The notes beneath the pieces were generated by a model. It ran no database searches. It worked only from the letters and a program-made list of their open reading frames with translations, and was not told the DNA's origin. A stretch of DNA of 64,000 nucleotides. Origin: Anagrus nilaparvatae (taxonomy: Eukaryota; Arthropoda; Insecta; Hymenoptera; Mymaridae). Location: positions 7,029,501 through 7,093,500 of the forward strand of contig JAKSXM010000247.1 of the NCBI GenBank assembly GCA_022575985.1. The letters run 5' to 3'. Shown here one piece after another: positions 46,657 to 57,276 of this stretch; position 1 is the first letter of the stretch; every line of letters begins with the position of its first letter. The translations under genes were made by a program, and so were the position numbers.

Positions 46657-48230
46657 AGCTTACTGTTACCAAATTAAGTAGACCTGGTTATAGTAGTGAC
46701 AGCGACAAGAAAATTTGCAAATATACTACAACTTAAAATATTCTATTTATACAGAATTTTACAGTATGGCTAATAAAACTGCAAAAAAAATTTTAAATCG
46801 TCATTAAAAAGAATCTACGTAGAAAATATTAATCAATGTCTTTTATTTGAAATTAAAATTGTTCAAAATATATAGTTAATTTGGTTTTCTGGGAATTTTT
46901 ATAACTTTATTAAGCCTTTCTGGGACTTTTACTTCTACAGCTGAATCTGAGATGCATATTAAATACTGGGTGTTATATTTTGAAAAAAAGATTAAAACTA
47001 GCTATAACTTATTTTAAACATTTTATGATATACACTAAGGAATATTTAAGAAAGTATGAAATAATAAGATATTCAGAATTTTAATAGATAACCTGATTAC
47101 GGTGACTTTCATGAATAACCAAAATATAAGATTTATGCTAATTTTTAACTCTTAAAACTTGTCCGACTGATTTTTCGTTCATTTGAAATAAAATACTTAA
47201 GAAAATACTTTTTCGAATATTTTTTTATCTTACTAATATAATAAGTAAATTAAATATTTGCAAAATATAAATAAAAAATAAAATAGCGATTGACAATGTA
47301 ATTTATAAATATTACTTATTAGACTAATTAAATTAAAGATTAGGATCTTCACCCATTCTTATTAAATATGATTATTGTGAAAAATTGTTTTTACATTTAT
47401 AATTAAATCTTAACTAAATAAATAAAAGTAAAGTTATCGACCATAAATATTTTTTGCAGTGACTTATTTTAAAAATTGAGATTTTGAATAATATTTTTAC
47501 TTATCTATTATAAACACATTCTAGTGCATACAAATAAGTATATATTAAATTCTTATTAAAATATCAAACCATCGCTTTGAAAAATGAATACTCTAAATTT
47601 AAAATGATAAAGTTTATTTACAAAATTTTAGTTAATTAAAAAAATTACATAATTTAATATAATTTAACATAATATTCTATGCGTCATAAATTTACATATT
47701 TTTTTCAAAATATACTAATAATTTCATAAATTTATAGCCGGTGCGCTTAAACATAATCGGTTTGGTTAGATACAAAATTGTATGACTTTTAAGTTTTGAT
47801 TTAACGAAAAATTAATAGATAAATTTCGATTTATAAGCCTATGCTCGCAATAGGTAACTTTTCTATATTAAATTGCTTCCATCTTGATATATATCAAGCT
47901 TACTGTTACTAAATTAAGTAGACCTGGTTATAGTGACAGAGACAAGAAAATTTGCAAATATACTACAATTTAAAATATTCTATTTATTCCGAATTTTACA
48001 GTATGGCTAATAAAGCTGCAAAAAAAATTTTAAATCGTCATTAAAAAGAATCTACGTAGAAAATATTAATCAATGTCTTTTATTTAAAATTAAAATTGTT
48101 CAAAATATATAGTTAATTTGGTTTTCTGGGAATTTTTATAACTTTATTAAGCCTTTCTGGGACTTTTACTTCTACAGCTCAATCTGAGATGCATTTTAAA
48201 TACTCTAAACTTCGAATCATTTTGCGTTCA
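46657..48230 (+). repeat. Satellite array, continuation
   Basis: Resumes with CAAGCTTACTGTTACC, the second half of the monomer broken by the insertion at 43191. Carries the TTTCTGGG markers at 46882 and 48118 (long-monomer spacing, 1236 bp). The monomer sequence breaks off near 48205, beside the next inserted element. Confidence 0.8.
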
Positions 48231-48305
48231 TTTGAGACATAATACTTAACAACCAACTTTTTTGAATATAATTTTTATCTTACTTAAATAATAAGTACAC
48301 TAAAT

Positions 48306-49332
48306 TGGAAACGTTTTATTATTCGATCAAAATGACAAAAAAAATTGTATGTCGGTGTGTTTTATGTGACGAGTTAAATTAAATGTCAACGATTTTCTTA
48401 TCCGGACCTTCTATCCAGCTACTTTAAACGTTTGTTGTCAATATTTTCATATTTTCAATATTGTCTTAATTTTTGTAATGGATTTTCTTAAAATTATGAC
48501 ACTGAATAACGAGAAAATTCGATTTGTCTCATATAAGACGTTGTTGAATTTCTGGGGAAAAATATTCAAGATCCTTTTGTAAATAATATTGAGAAAAACA
48601 TTTTGAAAATAATAACCTTTTATAATGGATTTCCTTAAAATTGGGACCCTGAAACACGAAAAAAAATGAATTTTTCACTTATAAGAAGTATTCAAAAGCT
48701 AAAATAAATCGTTTCATCGGATTTCTGGGGAAAAAATAGACAAGTCCCTCTTGTAAATATTATACAGAAAAGTTTATTCAGAAAATTACATAACTTATAA
48801 AATTGTTCCCTTTGAATTTCAGACCCTAAAAAGTAACGAAAATCGATTTTCATCCTTAAAACGTGATTCAAAAGCTAAAATAAATGATTTCATCGGATTG
48901 CTGTGGAAAAAATACTACGGTATATCAATTTGAACATAATCTAAAACAGTATTTAAATCCACTAAAAAAACTAAAAGTTTTAAGAAAATCCCAATTTTGA
49001 GAAGGCCAAAAAAAAACTTTCGAGAGCTATTTTGGGCTCAAAAATCGACGTTTTGGTCTAAATCCAACGAAAAACTTATTATTTTTACTTATATTTTTGA
49101 TTTCTGCAGGCGCGTTAGGAATCCCGGATACATCGAAAAAAAAAACTAGTCTTACAAAAAAATTCAAATCATCATTATTCAAAGTATGAAAATATTTTCA
49201 GCACACACTTAGAGTAGCTGTATAGAAAGTCCGGATAGAAAATACGTAGACATTTTTTAGTGTAGAAAAGACCCCAACTTACAGTTTTTTTGTCATTTTG
49301 ATCGCATAATAAAACGCATCCAGGTCACCGTG
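48306..49332. mobile_element. 1,027-bp element with 8-bp target duplication
   Basis: CACTAAAT occurs at 48298-48305 and 49333-49340, on either side. Inverted ends include GTTTTATTATTCGATCAAAA on the left and TTTTGATCGCATAATAAAAC on the right. The right end extends about 10 bp further (GGTCACCGTG), so the left end has lost its tip or the ends are unequal. Eight-base duplications are typical of hAT and P superfamilies, and no transposase is left to choose between them. The interior has three loose repeats of about 120 bp around 'GACCCTGAAA' and 'CTGGGGAAAAA'. Confidence 0.7.
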
Positions 49333-49340
49333 CACTAAAT

Positions 49341-50024
49341 ATCTACAAAATATAAATTAAAAAAAAATAGTGATTTGCAATGTAATTTATAACAGTTTCT
49401 TATCAGACTAATTAATTTCACGATTAGGGCCTTAACCTATTCTTATTAAACACTATTGCAGTGAAAAATTCTTTTTATCTATAATTAATTAAATCTTATC
49501 TAAATATTTTATAAAGTAAAGTTTTCAACCATATCAATTTTTGTAGCGACTTATTTGAACAATTCATTTCATGATAAATATTTAATTTTATCCATATTAA
49601 GTACGAACAAATGATATTCTTTAATTAATTGAATTTTAACGAAGCAACGTTCACTAAAGGAGTCTAACGGAATTAGTATTAATGCTATATATGTTGTAAT
49701 AATAGTTACTGAATAATTTGTCGAAGTTTAGCAACGCTAATGATTTCAAAATTTTTTAATGTCTTTTCTGTGTTTTAGAACAAAATTAAAAGATGCGATT
49801 GTGTTATATTTAAATTTATTCTTCATCATAATTTTAATACTTGAAGAAACACAAAATAGAAAATGTTAATACATGACTTTATAGAAAAAGTTGAGTTATA
49901 TTAATTTATATTTTCATGAAATCCGTGCTAATATGCTTATAATAATTCATTAGTTTTATTACTGAATGAGTTTAAAGAATGTGACATTGATGTCGTTGAA
50001 TCATTTTAAAATTACCAGAAGCAT
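49341..50024. other. Diverged satellite and non-coding tail of the large block
   Basis: The first 200 bp resume the monomer (ATATCTACAAAATATAAA, GATTAGGGCCTTAACC, TTTTTGTAGCGACTTATTTG), then similarity fades. No genes. Confidence 0.5.
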
Positions 50025-50262
50025 TAAATTTTCTTCTGGGAAGTCCCAGAAACAACTTATATATTATATCTGGGACGTCCCAGAAACAGCTTATATATTA
50101 TTTCTGGGACGTCCCAGAAAAACAAATACTAGTTTCTGGGACTTCATAAAATTACCAGAAGCTTATGTTAAATCTATTTATTTTCTGGGACTTCCCAGAA
50201 AACCCCTTAAGTCCCAGAAAAGGCCAAAATAAATATAGAATGTCCCAGAAAGTGCAGATATC

Positions 50263-50279
50263 TATATATATATATATAT
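50263..50279. repeat. (TA)n junction between two large elements
   Basis: A short TA run shared by the right end of the block at 32434 and the left end of the element beginning TTAAAATGAAATAAT at about 50280. Either both inserted into TA microsatellite DNA, or one inserted at the tip of the other. Confidence 0.7.
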
Positions 50280-53200
50280 TAAAATGAAATAATCGAAAAA
50301 ATTGATTATTTTTTTTTTTATTTTTAAAAAATATTCAAAAGATTTTGAGATATCAATCTCAGAAGTTAGTCGTCGAAAACATAAAAAAATTTCATTTTTT
50401 TTCACTAAAACTGATTTTTCTCAGGATCTAAGAGGTCTTTTGAGACGAAATTGAGTTCAGATTGATTCTTGGAAAAAATGCTATCAAATTCACGTTTTTT
50501 TTTTTTAATTTGAGCTCTCGGTTCAGAGTTACAACTGTTTGAAGCTAAGAAGTTTAAATTTAAAAACTCAAAAAGTTGTCATTTTCGCCACTTGATAACT
50601 TAAAATGGTTTGTATCAAAATGTAAAAACCAAATTGCTTTGAATTTATTAAGCACTTTTCTAAAACCACTTTTTTTTGTTTTTTATTTAATGCATTCATT
50701 AAAGAGAAATAGCAAAAAAACGACCTAAAGTCAAATTTTTTGAATTTTTAATAAAAATAATGTTTAAGACAGCCGATATCCAATATTATCTTATTCGATG
50801 AAATTTTTTGAGTTTTTTAATATATAAAATACCGGTCAATATAGATTGAAATTTTTGCAGTATTTTCATGATGTAAACAATCAATATAACGTTTTCTATA
50901 AAATGAAATTTTAAAAAATTTTTATTTTTCCATGCTTAAGACCGCCGATAGTCAAATTTTGGAATTATTGGGTTTTTCATGTTTGGGACAGCCAGTATCC
51001 GTTTTCTTATTTCGCGAAATTTTTTGAGTTTTTTCATATATAAAACACCCGACAATATATATAGATTGAAATATTTGAAATATTTTCATGTTGTAGACAT
51101 GACATGTTGTAATTTCAATTATTTTTATGCAATGATAGCATTGAAATATTAGTATTGAATTAAGCAGATTATTCCCCACTTAAATGTTCTTGAAAACTGA
51201 CCTATTTTATAGAAATGTTGTAATTTCAATTGCTTTTATGTAATAATAGCATTGAATTATTAGTATTGAATTAAGCAAAATAAACACCACTATAATTTTT
51301 TTTTCCTGTTTTATAGTAAAGTTGTAATTTCAATGTTTTTAAGCAATGATAGGATTGAAATTTTAGTATTGAATTTAGCATATTTGCCCCACTTAAATAT
51401 TTTCAAATATTGTCCTGTTTTATAGAAATGTTGTAATTTCAATTGTTTTTATGCAATGATAGCATTGAAATATTAGTATTGAATTTAGCAGCATATGCCC
51501 CACTTAAATGTTTTCAAATATTGTCCTCTTTTATAGAAATGTTGTAATTTCAATTGTTTTTATGCAATGATAGCATTGAAATATTAGTATTGAATTTAGC
51601 AAAATAAACACCACTTTAAATTTTTTTCCCTGTTTTATAGAAAAGTTATAATTTCAATGTTTTTAAGAAATGATAGCATTGAAATATTAGTATTGAATTT
51701 AGCAGTATATGCCCCACTTAAATTTGTTCAAATATTGTCCTATTTTATAGAAAAGTTGTAATTTCATTTATTTTTATGCAATGATAGCATCGAAATATTA
51801 GTATTGAATTTAGCAGAATATTCCCCACCTAAATGTTTTCGAATATTGTCCTTTTTTATAGAAATGTTGTAATTTCAAATATTTTTATGCAATGATAGCA
51901 TTGAAATTTTAGTATTGAATTCAGTAAATTTGCCCCACTTAAATGTTTTCAAATATTGTCCTGTTTTATAGAAAAGTTGTATTTTGAATTATTTTTATAC
52001 AAGTATAGCATTGAAATATTAGTATTAAATTTAGCAGAATATTCCTCACTTAAATGTTCTCGAACACTGTACTGTTTTATAGAAATGTTGTAATTTCAAT
52101 TGTTTTTATTCATATTGATTGTTGTTCACAAGTTTATAAATTGCCAATGTATATTTTATTTTGTTCTTCTATGAAAATATTATTAAAAATAAATATTTTA
52201 TTGCAAAAGTCATATTAATTGTTCATGACTCTATAAATTGTCAATGTATATTATATTTCGTTTTGTATATGAAATTATAATAAAATTTCATTCGTCTGTC
52301 TTAAACACGAAGAAATGAAAATTTCAAGAAAAAAATATTATATTGCAAAATTCATACTGATTGTTTGCCACTTTTGAAAATTTCAATATCTATTTTATTT
52401 CATTTTATATATAAAAATATTTTAAAATATCATTCATCTGTCTTAAACTTGAAACAATAAAAATTTCCAAAAAAAATATTTTATTGCAAGAGGCATATTG
52501 ATTTTCCCTAACTTTAGAAATTTCATATATATATTATATTTTGTTTTATTTATGAAAATTTGATAAAACCTCTTTCATTTGTCTTAAATCTGAAAAAATA
52601 AAAATTTCAAAAAAATTTCTCTTCTGCAAAAGTCATATTGATTGTTCATAACTTTATAAATGTCCAATATACCTTATTTCGTTTTATATATGTTAATTTC
52701 AAAAAATTTCATTCATCTGTCTTAAATATGAAAAAAAAAAATTTCTAAAAAAAATATTTTATTGCAAATCTTATATTGATTGTTTTCAACTTATAAATTT
52801 TCAATATATATTTTATTTCGTTTTTTCTATGAAAATATCATTAAATATCATTCCTCTGACCTAAACATGAAAAAATGAAAATTTAAAAAAAATATATTTT
52901 ATTGCAAAAGTCATATTGATTGTTCATAACTCTATAAATTGTTAATAATTTTAATAATTTTTCACAACTTTATAAATTGCCAATGTATATTTTATTTCGT
53001 TTTGTCTATGAAATTATCATAAAACAAAATATTTTATTGCAAAAGTCATATTGATTGTTCATAACTTTATAAATTGTCAATGTATATTTTATTTCGTTTT
53101 GTATATGAAAACATCATAAAATTTCATTCGTCTGTCTTAAACATGAAAAAATAAAAATTTCCAAAAAAAATATTTTATTGCAAGAGTCATATTGATTTTT

Positions 53201-54745
53201 CACAACTTTATAAATTACCAATGTATATTTTATTTTTTTTCGTCTATGAAAATATCACTAAAAAAAATATTTTATTGCAAAAGTCATATTGATTGTTCAT
53301 AACTCTACACTGAAAATCTTTTTGGTTTTCTGACCAATTGTATAAAGTCGTCACTTTACTGAGTATTTGTTGATTTTGAAGCCGAATTTCTGGGAGCAGT
53401 GGCCCAAAATAAATGTCTATTTGCCTTAAATAATCATTTGCTTTTGCTTTTACTTTTTTTATAACCTAAAATTCAAAAAAATTTTCAAAATAAATATAAA
53501 CAATTAATCGTGAACCTAATTTCGTGTTATAGAGTTCTCAAATTTAGGGCCATATGCCCCGAAAAATTTGTAGTAAAGCAATCTAAGGATTTGGAGCTTT
53601 GACGCACTATCCAAGTGAAAGCCAAAAAGAATTTCAGTGTATAAATTGTTAATAATTTTAATAATTTTTCACAACTTTATAAATTGCCAATGTATATTTT
53701 ATTTTGTTTCTTCTATGAAAATATCATTAAAAAAAAATATGTTATTGCAAAAGTCATATTGATTGTTCATAACTCTATAAATTTTCAATGTATATTATAT
53801 TTCGTTTTGTATATGAAAATATTATAAAATTTCATTCGTCTGTCTTAAACATGAAAAAATAAAATTTACAAAAAAAAATATTTTATTGCAAAAGTCATAT
53901 TGATTGTCCAAAACTTTATGAAAATTTCATAACTTTATAAATTGTAAATGTATATTTTATTTCGTTTTTTCTCTGTAAATATCATAAAATTTCATTCTTT
54001 TGTCTTAAATATGAAATAATAAATATTTTCAAAAAAAATATTTTATTGCAAAAGTCATATTGATTATTCACAACTTGATAAAAGTCGAAAATTTTCAATA
54101 TATATTTTTTATAATATAAAATAATATAATAATATTTAGAATATATATATTTTGTTTTAAATATTCATAAAATTTTTAAAATGATAAATTTTTTTGTAAT
54201 TTAACGTAAAGTGGTTTTCTTGAGATTTCTCTTTAATGAAAGGGTTAAGTTAAAAACCAAAAAAACTTGTTATACATAGCACTTTAGTTTGATCGGTTTG
54301 GTAATATAGATTTTGAGTTACGAAGTGATTAGAATGACAACTTTTTTAGTTTTTAAATTTTAATTTTTTTGGCTTCAAACAGTTGTAACTCTGAATCATG
54401 AGCTCGGATTAAAAAAAAAAAAAAAACGTCAAATCGATAGCATTTTTGACAAGGAAAAATTTGCACTAAAGCACGTCTCAAAAGACCTCTTAGATCCTGA
54501 GAAAAATCAGTTTTTGTGAAAAAATAAAAATATTTTTTACGTTTTCAACCATTAACTTCGGAGCTTAGTATTTCGGAATCTATTGAATATTTTTTAAAAA
54601 TATAAGAAGAATCGTGTAGATATTTATTTAAAGATTACTTTAAAACCACTTTCAGGTGTTTTCCTAAATTCAAAATTTTAGAAATTGACTTGTAAGAAAA
54701 TCAAAAATATTAAATTTTTAAAATTATTTCATTTTAATATATATA
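50277..54745. mobile_element. 4.47-kb satellite-carrying long-inverted-repeat element
   Basis: The left end TATTAAAATGAAATAATCG and right end TTATTTCATTTTAATA are inverted copies. Similarity extends about 450-540 bp inward on both sides (50280-50730 and 54200-54745), including the AGATCCTGAGAAAAATCAG block. Inside are two satellites. One has units of about 110 bp (51080-52110) with TGCAATGATAGCATTGAAAT and GTTGTAATTTCAATTGTTTT. The other is looser, about 130 bp (52110-54170), with TTTTATTGCAAAAGTCATAT and TTGTTCATAACT. TA runs flank both ends. No transposase. A half copy is present at 3480-5340. Confidence 0.75.
53308..53639. mobile_element. 332-bp TA-flanked MITE (Tc1/mariner-like ends)
   Basis: The ends CACTGAAAATCTTTTTGGTT and, inverted, CACTGAAATTCTTTTTGGCT match at 18 of 20 positions, with TA at 53306-53307 and 53640-53641. 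The sister satellite unit (52930) reads ACTCTATAAATTG at the empty site, which is exactly what remains when the MITE and one TA are removed. Non-coding. Confidence 0.9.
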
Positions 54746-56553
54746 GGAAGGATAGGAAATTTAAAAAATAAAAATACTAACTTTGTAATGTATATTACTA
54801 CCGTATATTACTGTTAATTATTTATACATATAATGTTATTTCTATTGAGAGGAACGCGCGCATCACATGTGTGAGCTATAACTATAGTGTATGCGCGAGA
54901 TTCTCATTATGCGTGACTTTATAATGGTGTGGTTGCCGTGAGAGGATTATTACAAAGACATCTTTTTGTTTATAATATTTTTTTATTAGACGTGAGGGTA
55001 ATAAGTAAATATACCCTGACCGACACAAGTTTTTTTTAAGTATAAAAAACATGTGCTTTATAGCTTGCTGTAAACTACTCCACAGTATATGATGCCCAAG
55101 TCGAAGGAGTTGGAAAACTAAGTCAAAAGAATAAAATGTGTTTGGGAGAGCGATTTTTGTCCATTTTGCCGCACTGTGGGCATATTTTATTTGTCTACAA
55201 CTGAAAATTAAATTTCAATAATTAACGTTTTGAAAAAAAATATAATAATTCGTTTACAAGTATAGATTCTAATTCAGCCATTAATATGGCAAGCTTATTT
55301 TTTTTTTTAGCTCATTGATATCTTATAATTATTTTTATAATAAATTATTTAAATCTAATATTAAACTTAAAAATTTATTTTTTGCAATATAGAGAAATAT
55401 GGGGTTCTTGTAAGTGAGTATAAGCTCTGCGCAGCAAGTAAAGTGAGGCATCAAAAAGAACAGCGCGCAAAAATTTTTAAAACCGCGAATCTCGGTTCTA
55501 GTATAAATAATTCCAGTTCTTAGGATAAGAGTAATGTACAGTACCTACTATAACCGACTTACGCGGTTCAAACCTCTTTCTGTGTATGGCCTAAGTCACC
55601 CGCAGACTTTTTTTTTATATATTTTGATACTTCATTTTGACTGTTCATTGATTCGACACACAGACCCACAAATAGATGATTAAAAATACCATAAAAAATA
55701 AAAAATCAAAAAAAATTTTTTAAACAGCTTCAAAAATATTTTATAAAATTTTAAAGATAACATCGTTTTAAATAAAAATTTAGGAAAATACGCAAAAATA
55801 GGTTCCGAATCGAATACAATAAAGTGTGACATTAAAATTTTTCAAATGTCTCAAGGTATTTTAATTTTTTTTTTAAATTTTAAAAAATTTTATCAACTTC
55901 AAAAATATTAAAAATTGATTATCTCCAAAAGTACGATAGCTAAATCGCAAAACTATGACCTATATCACCCGAGGGCTTTTTTTATTTAAGTTGACACCGT
56001 TTTTATATAATTTCATTCTCTGGTTTGACCCTGATGATGGTATAAGTTTAATTTTCTCACAAGTGTTACAAAAAAAAAAAAATTCTGCAAAAAATAAAAT
56101 TTGTATTTCCTAAAGTATTGACTTTTCGAGCTCAAAAGTACTATCCATCGTAAGATCTCGACCAAAAACGCGTTCATTTATTCTTTACTTCGCGCATTTC
56201 TAAAGTGGCACAATGAAATATTGGCAGCCCTGTAGATAAGCGAATTTTAATGTAACTAAAAATTCGTACCTTATATTTTTTAACTAGTTTCAGATTATGC
56301 AAAAAATGTACAACATGATATTTATTTAAGAAGATACTTTGCCCTATTTATTATAAAAAATGTTAAATGATTATACTGCATAAATATATTTTTTATTATA
56401 TTAAATCATAATTTTTGCAGTAAATGTGATAAGAAAATAGTTTTTATACCTTAAGAACCCTTGTAAAATATATTTTAATTGCGTTATTAATAAACTTTTA
56501 TCTGAAGCAATTTAAAGTTTCTTTGTTATCTAATGAAGAAAATTCTTTTTTAG
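54746..56553. other. Right end of the ZP intron, non-coding
   Basis: AT-rich, with a small less AT-rich patch (54850-54945) and no recognisable element ends. Ends in the acceptor TCTTTTTTAG at 56553. Confidence 0.5.
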
Positions 56554-56690
56554 GGATTTATTCATTTAAGAATCTGGTTTCCTATGTTTCCAGGCGTAGT
56601 TATGATTGCGGATCAAGAATTAATTATAATGTGTCGTCCCCCTGAACCTAATCTTTTTCGTCACAAAGCGGCTGGTTTTGCAGGAGCTTT
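56554..56690 (+). CDS. Zona pellucida domain protein, second visible exon
   Basis: This 137-bp exon starts in phase 0 after TCTTTTTTAG and ends two bases into a codon before GTAAGT. It encodes GFIHLRIWFPMFPGVVMIAD then QELIIMCRPPEPN and HKAAGFAGA(L/F). The C in 'IIMC' is the last ZP-N-type cysteine, and the rest is the linker between ZP-N and ZP-C. The tight 63-bp intron that follows (56691-56753) has GTAAGT and TTTTACTCACAG borders. Strong protein-like composition and exact phase make this the firmest coding call in the window. Confidence 0.88.
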
Positions 56691-56753
56691 GTAAGTTTTA
56701 TAATTCAACTCTGAAATTATAGTAAATGCTTAGTTAAATTTTTTTACTCACAG

Positions 56754-57213
56754 TCCCATTGGAGCTCGAGTTTCTGGTGTAGTTGAAGAAACACCTGGAA
56801 AACTAGAGTATGAAGTTGCACTATATCGCGAAGCAGAGGGAAATAATTCATATTCGTTTTCAACTTCAGATCCACATACAGTAGACCAAGCAGTTCCAAT
56901 CGGTACAAAACTTCAACTGCGAGCTAGGATTAGCACAGATAGTGCATGGGGTTATTTAAAATTGCTAGAAGTTACTGTAAGTCCAGATCCAGAACAATCA
57001 CATGCAAAAGGAAGTATTTCTCTAGTTAAAGAAGGTTGTAGAAATAGAGACTTTGTATCAATTATCCCGCATCAACCAGCTAGATATCAAAATCGTAACA
57101 ATGAAGTTTACTTAGATTTTGAAGCTTTCTTACTGACTTCAGTAAATGACAGATCTACACTCTGGATACATTCTCAAATAAAGGCATGCATGGAGTCTGA
57201 AGACTGTCAACCG
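56754..57213 (+). CDS. Zona pellucida domain protein, third visible exon (ZP-C half)
   Basis: Begins with one base completing the split codon (F), then PIGARVSGVVEETPGKLEYE. Further on come AVPIGTKLQLRARISTDSAW, 'GYLKLLEVTVSPDP', 'KEGCRNRDFVSIIPHQPARY', VYLDFEAFLLTSVNDRS, and LWIHSQIKACMESEDCQP. The cysteines GC(R), AC(M) and DC(Q) occupy ZP-C positions. The frame stays open to TAG at 57276, adding VNLIHVRPFFKYEARKVLTI. However, CAACCG|GTAAAT at 57213/57214 is a plausible donor, and those last residues do not look like a ZP tail. The exon is therefore ended at 57213. If it is not spliced there, the protein ends without a furin site or membrane anchor. The following exon was not found in the window. 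Confidence 0.82.
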
Positions 57214-57276
57214 GTAAATTTGATTCATGTTAGGCCTTTCTTCAAATACGAGGCGAGGAAAGTTTTGACAATTTAG

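Larger units (their letters stand above)
32434..50262. mobile_element. About 17.8-kb satellite-filled block bounded by GATATC/TTTCTGGGA ends
   Basis: The left end (32434-32640) has (TA)n GATATCCTGG and six or so TTTCTGGGA(C/T)TTTT words. The right end (50025-50262) has the complementary arrangement: many GTCCCAGAAA words, some as the palindrome TTCTGGGACGTCCCAGAA, then GCAGATATC and (TA)n. Between them, from about 34300 to 48230, run satellite monomers. Each monomer also carries one TTTCTGGGATTTT .. TTTCTGGGACTTTT pair, spaced about 40 bp. No transposase is encoded. The clustered end motifs look like transposase-binding sites. Calling it a single mobile element is an inference from the mirrored ends. 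Three later elements interrupt it, at 42215, 43191 and 48306. Confidence 0.6.
7144..56553 (+). other. Giant intron (about 49.4 kb) of the ZP gene
   Basis: Starts with GTGAGT after a phase-0 codon and ends with TCTTTTTTAG before a phase-0 codon. The residues on both sides (..HRCGILKKN / GFIHLRIWFPMFPG..) read smoothly as one ZP module. Everything between is transposons, satellites or non-coding sequence. The second intron of the same gene is only 63 bp, so the size comes from repeat accumulation at one site. A misassembly joining two loci is possible but would need to preserve both phase and domain continuity. Confidence 0.75.

Noticed and set aside
49966..50232. 88-codon frame with repeated 'FLGRPRK'/'SGKSQK' peptides
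   Set aside because: Produced by the repeated TTCTGGGAC/GTCCCAGAA words at the end of the satellite block. Not a protein gene.
32434..50262. Calling the block a centromeric satellite
   Set aside because: It lies inside a ZP-gene intron with mirrored terminal motifs, and array length (about 14 kb) is small. A transposon-borne array explains it better.
56962..57276. Reading the ZP ORF as starting at the ATG-like codon at 56962
   Set aside because: The frame is open upstream with ZP-like sequence and joins by splicing to 56690. The internal codon is not a start.
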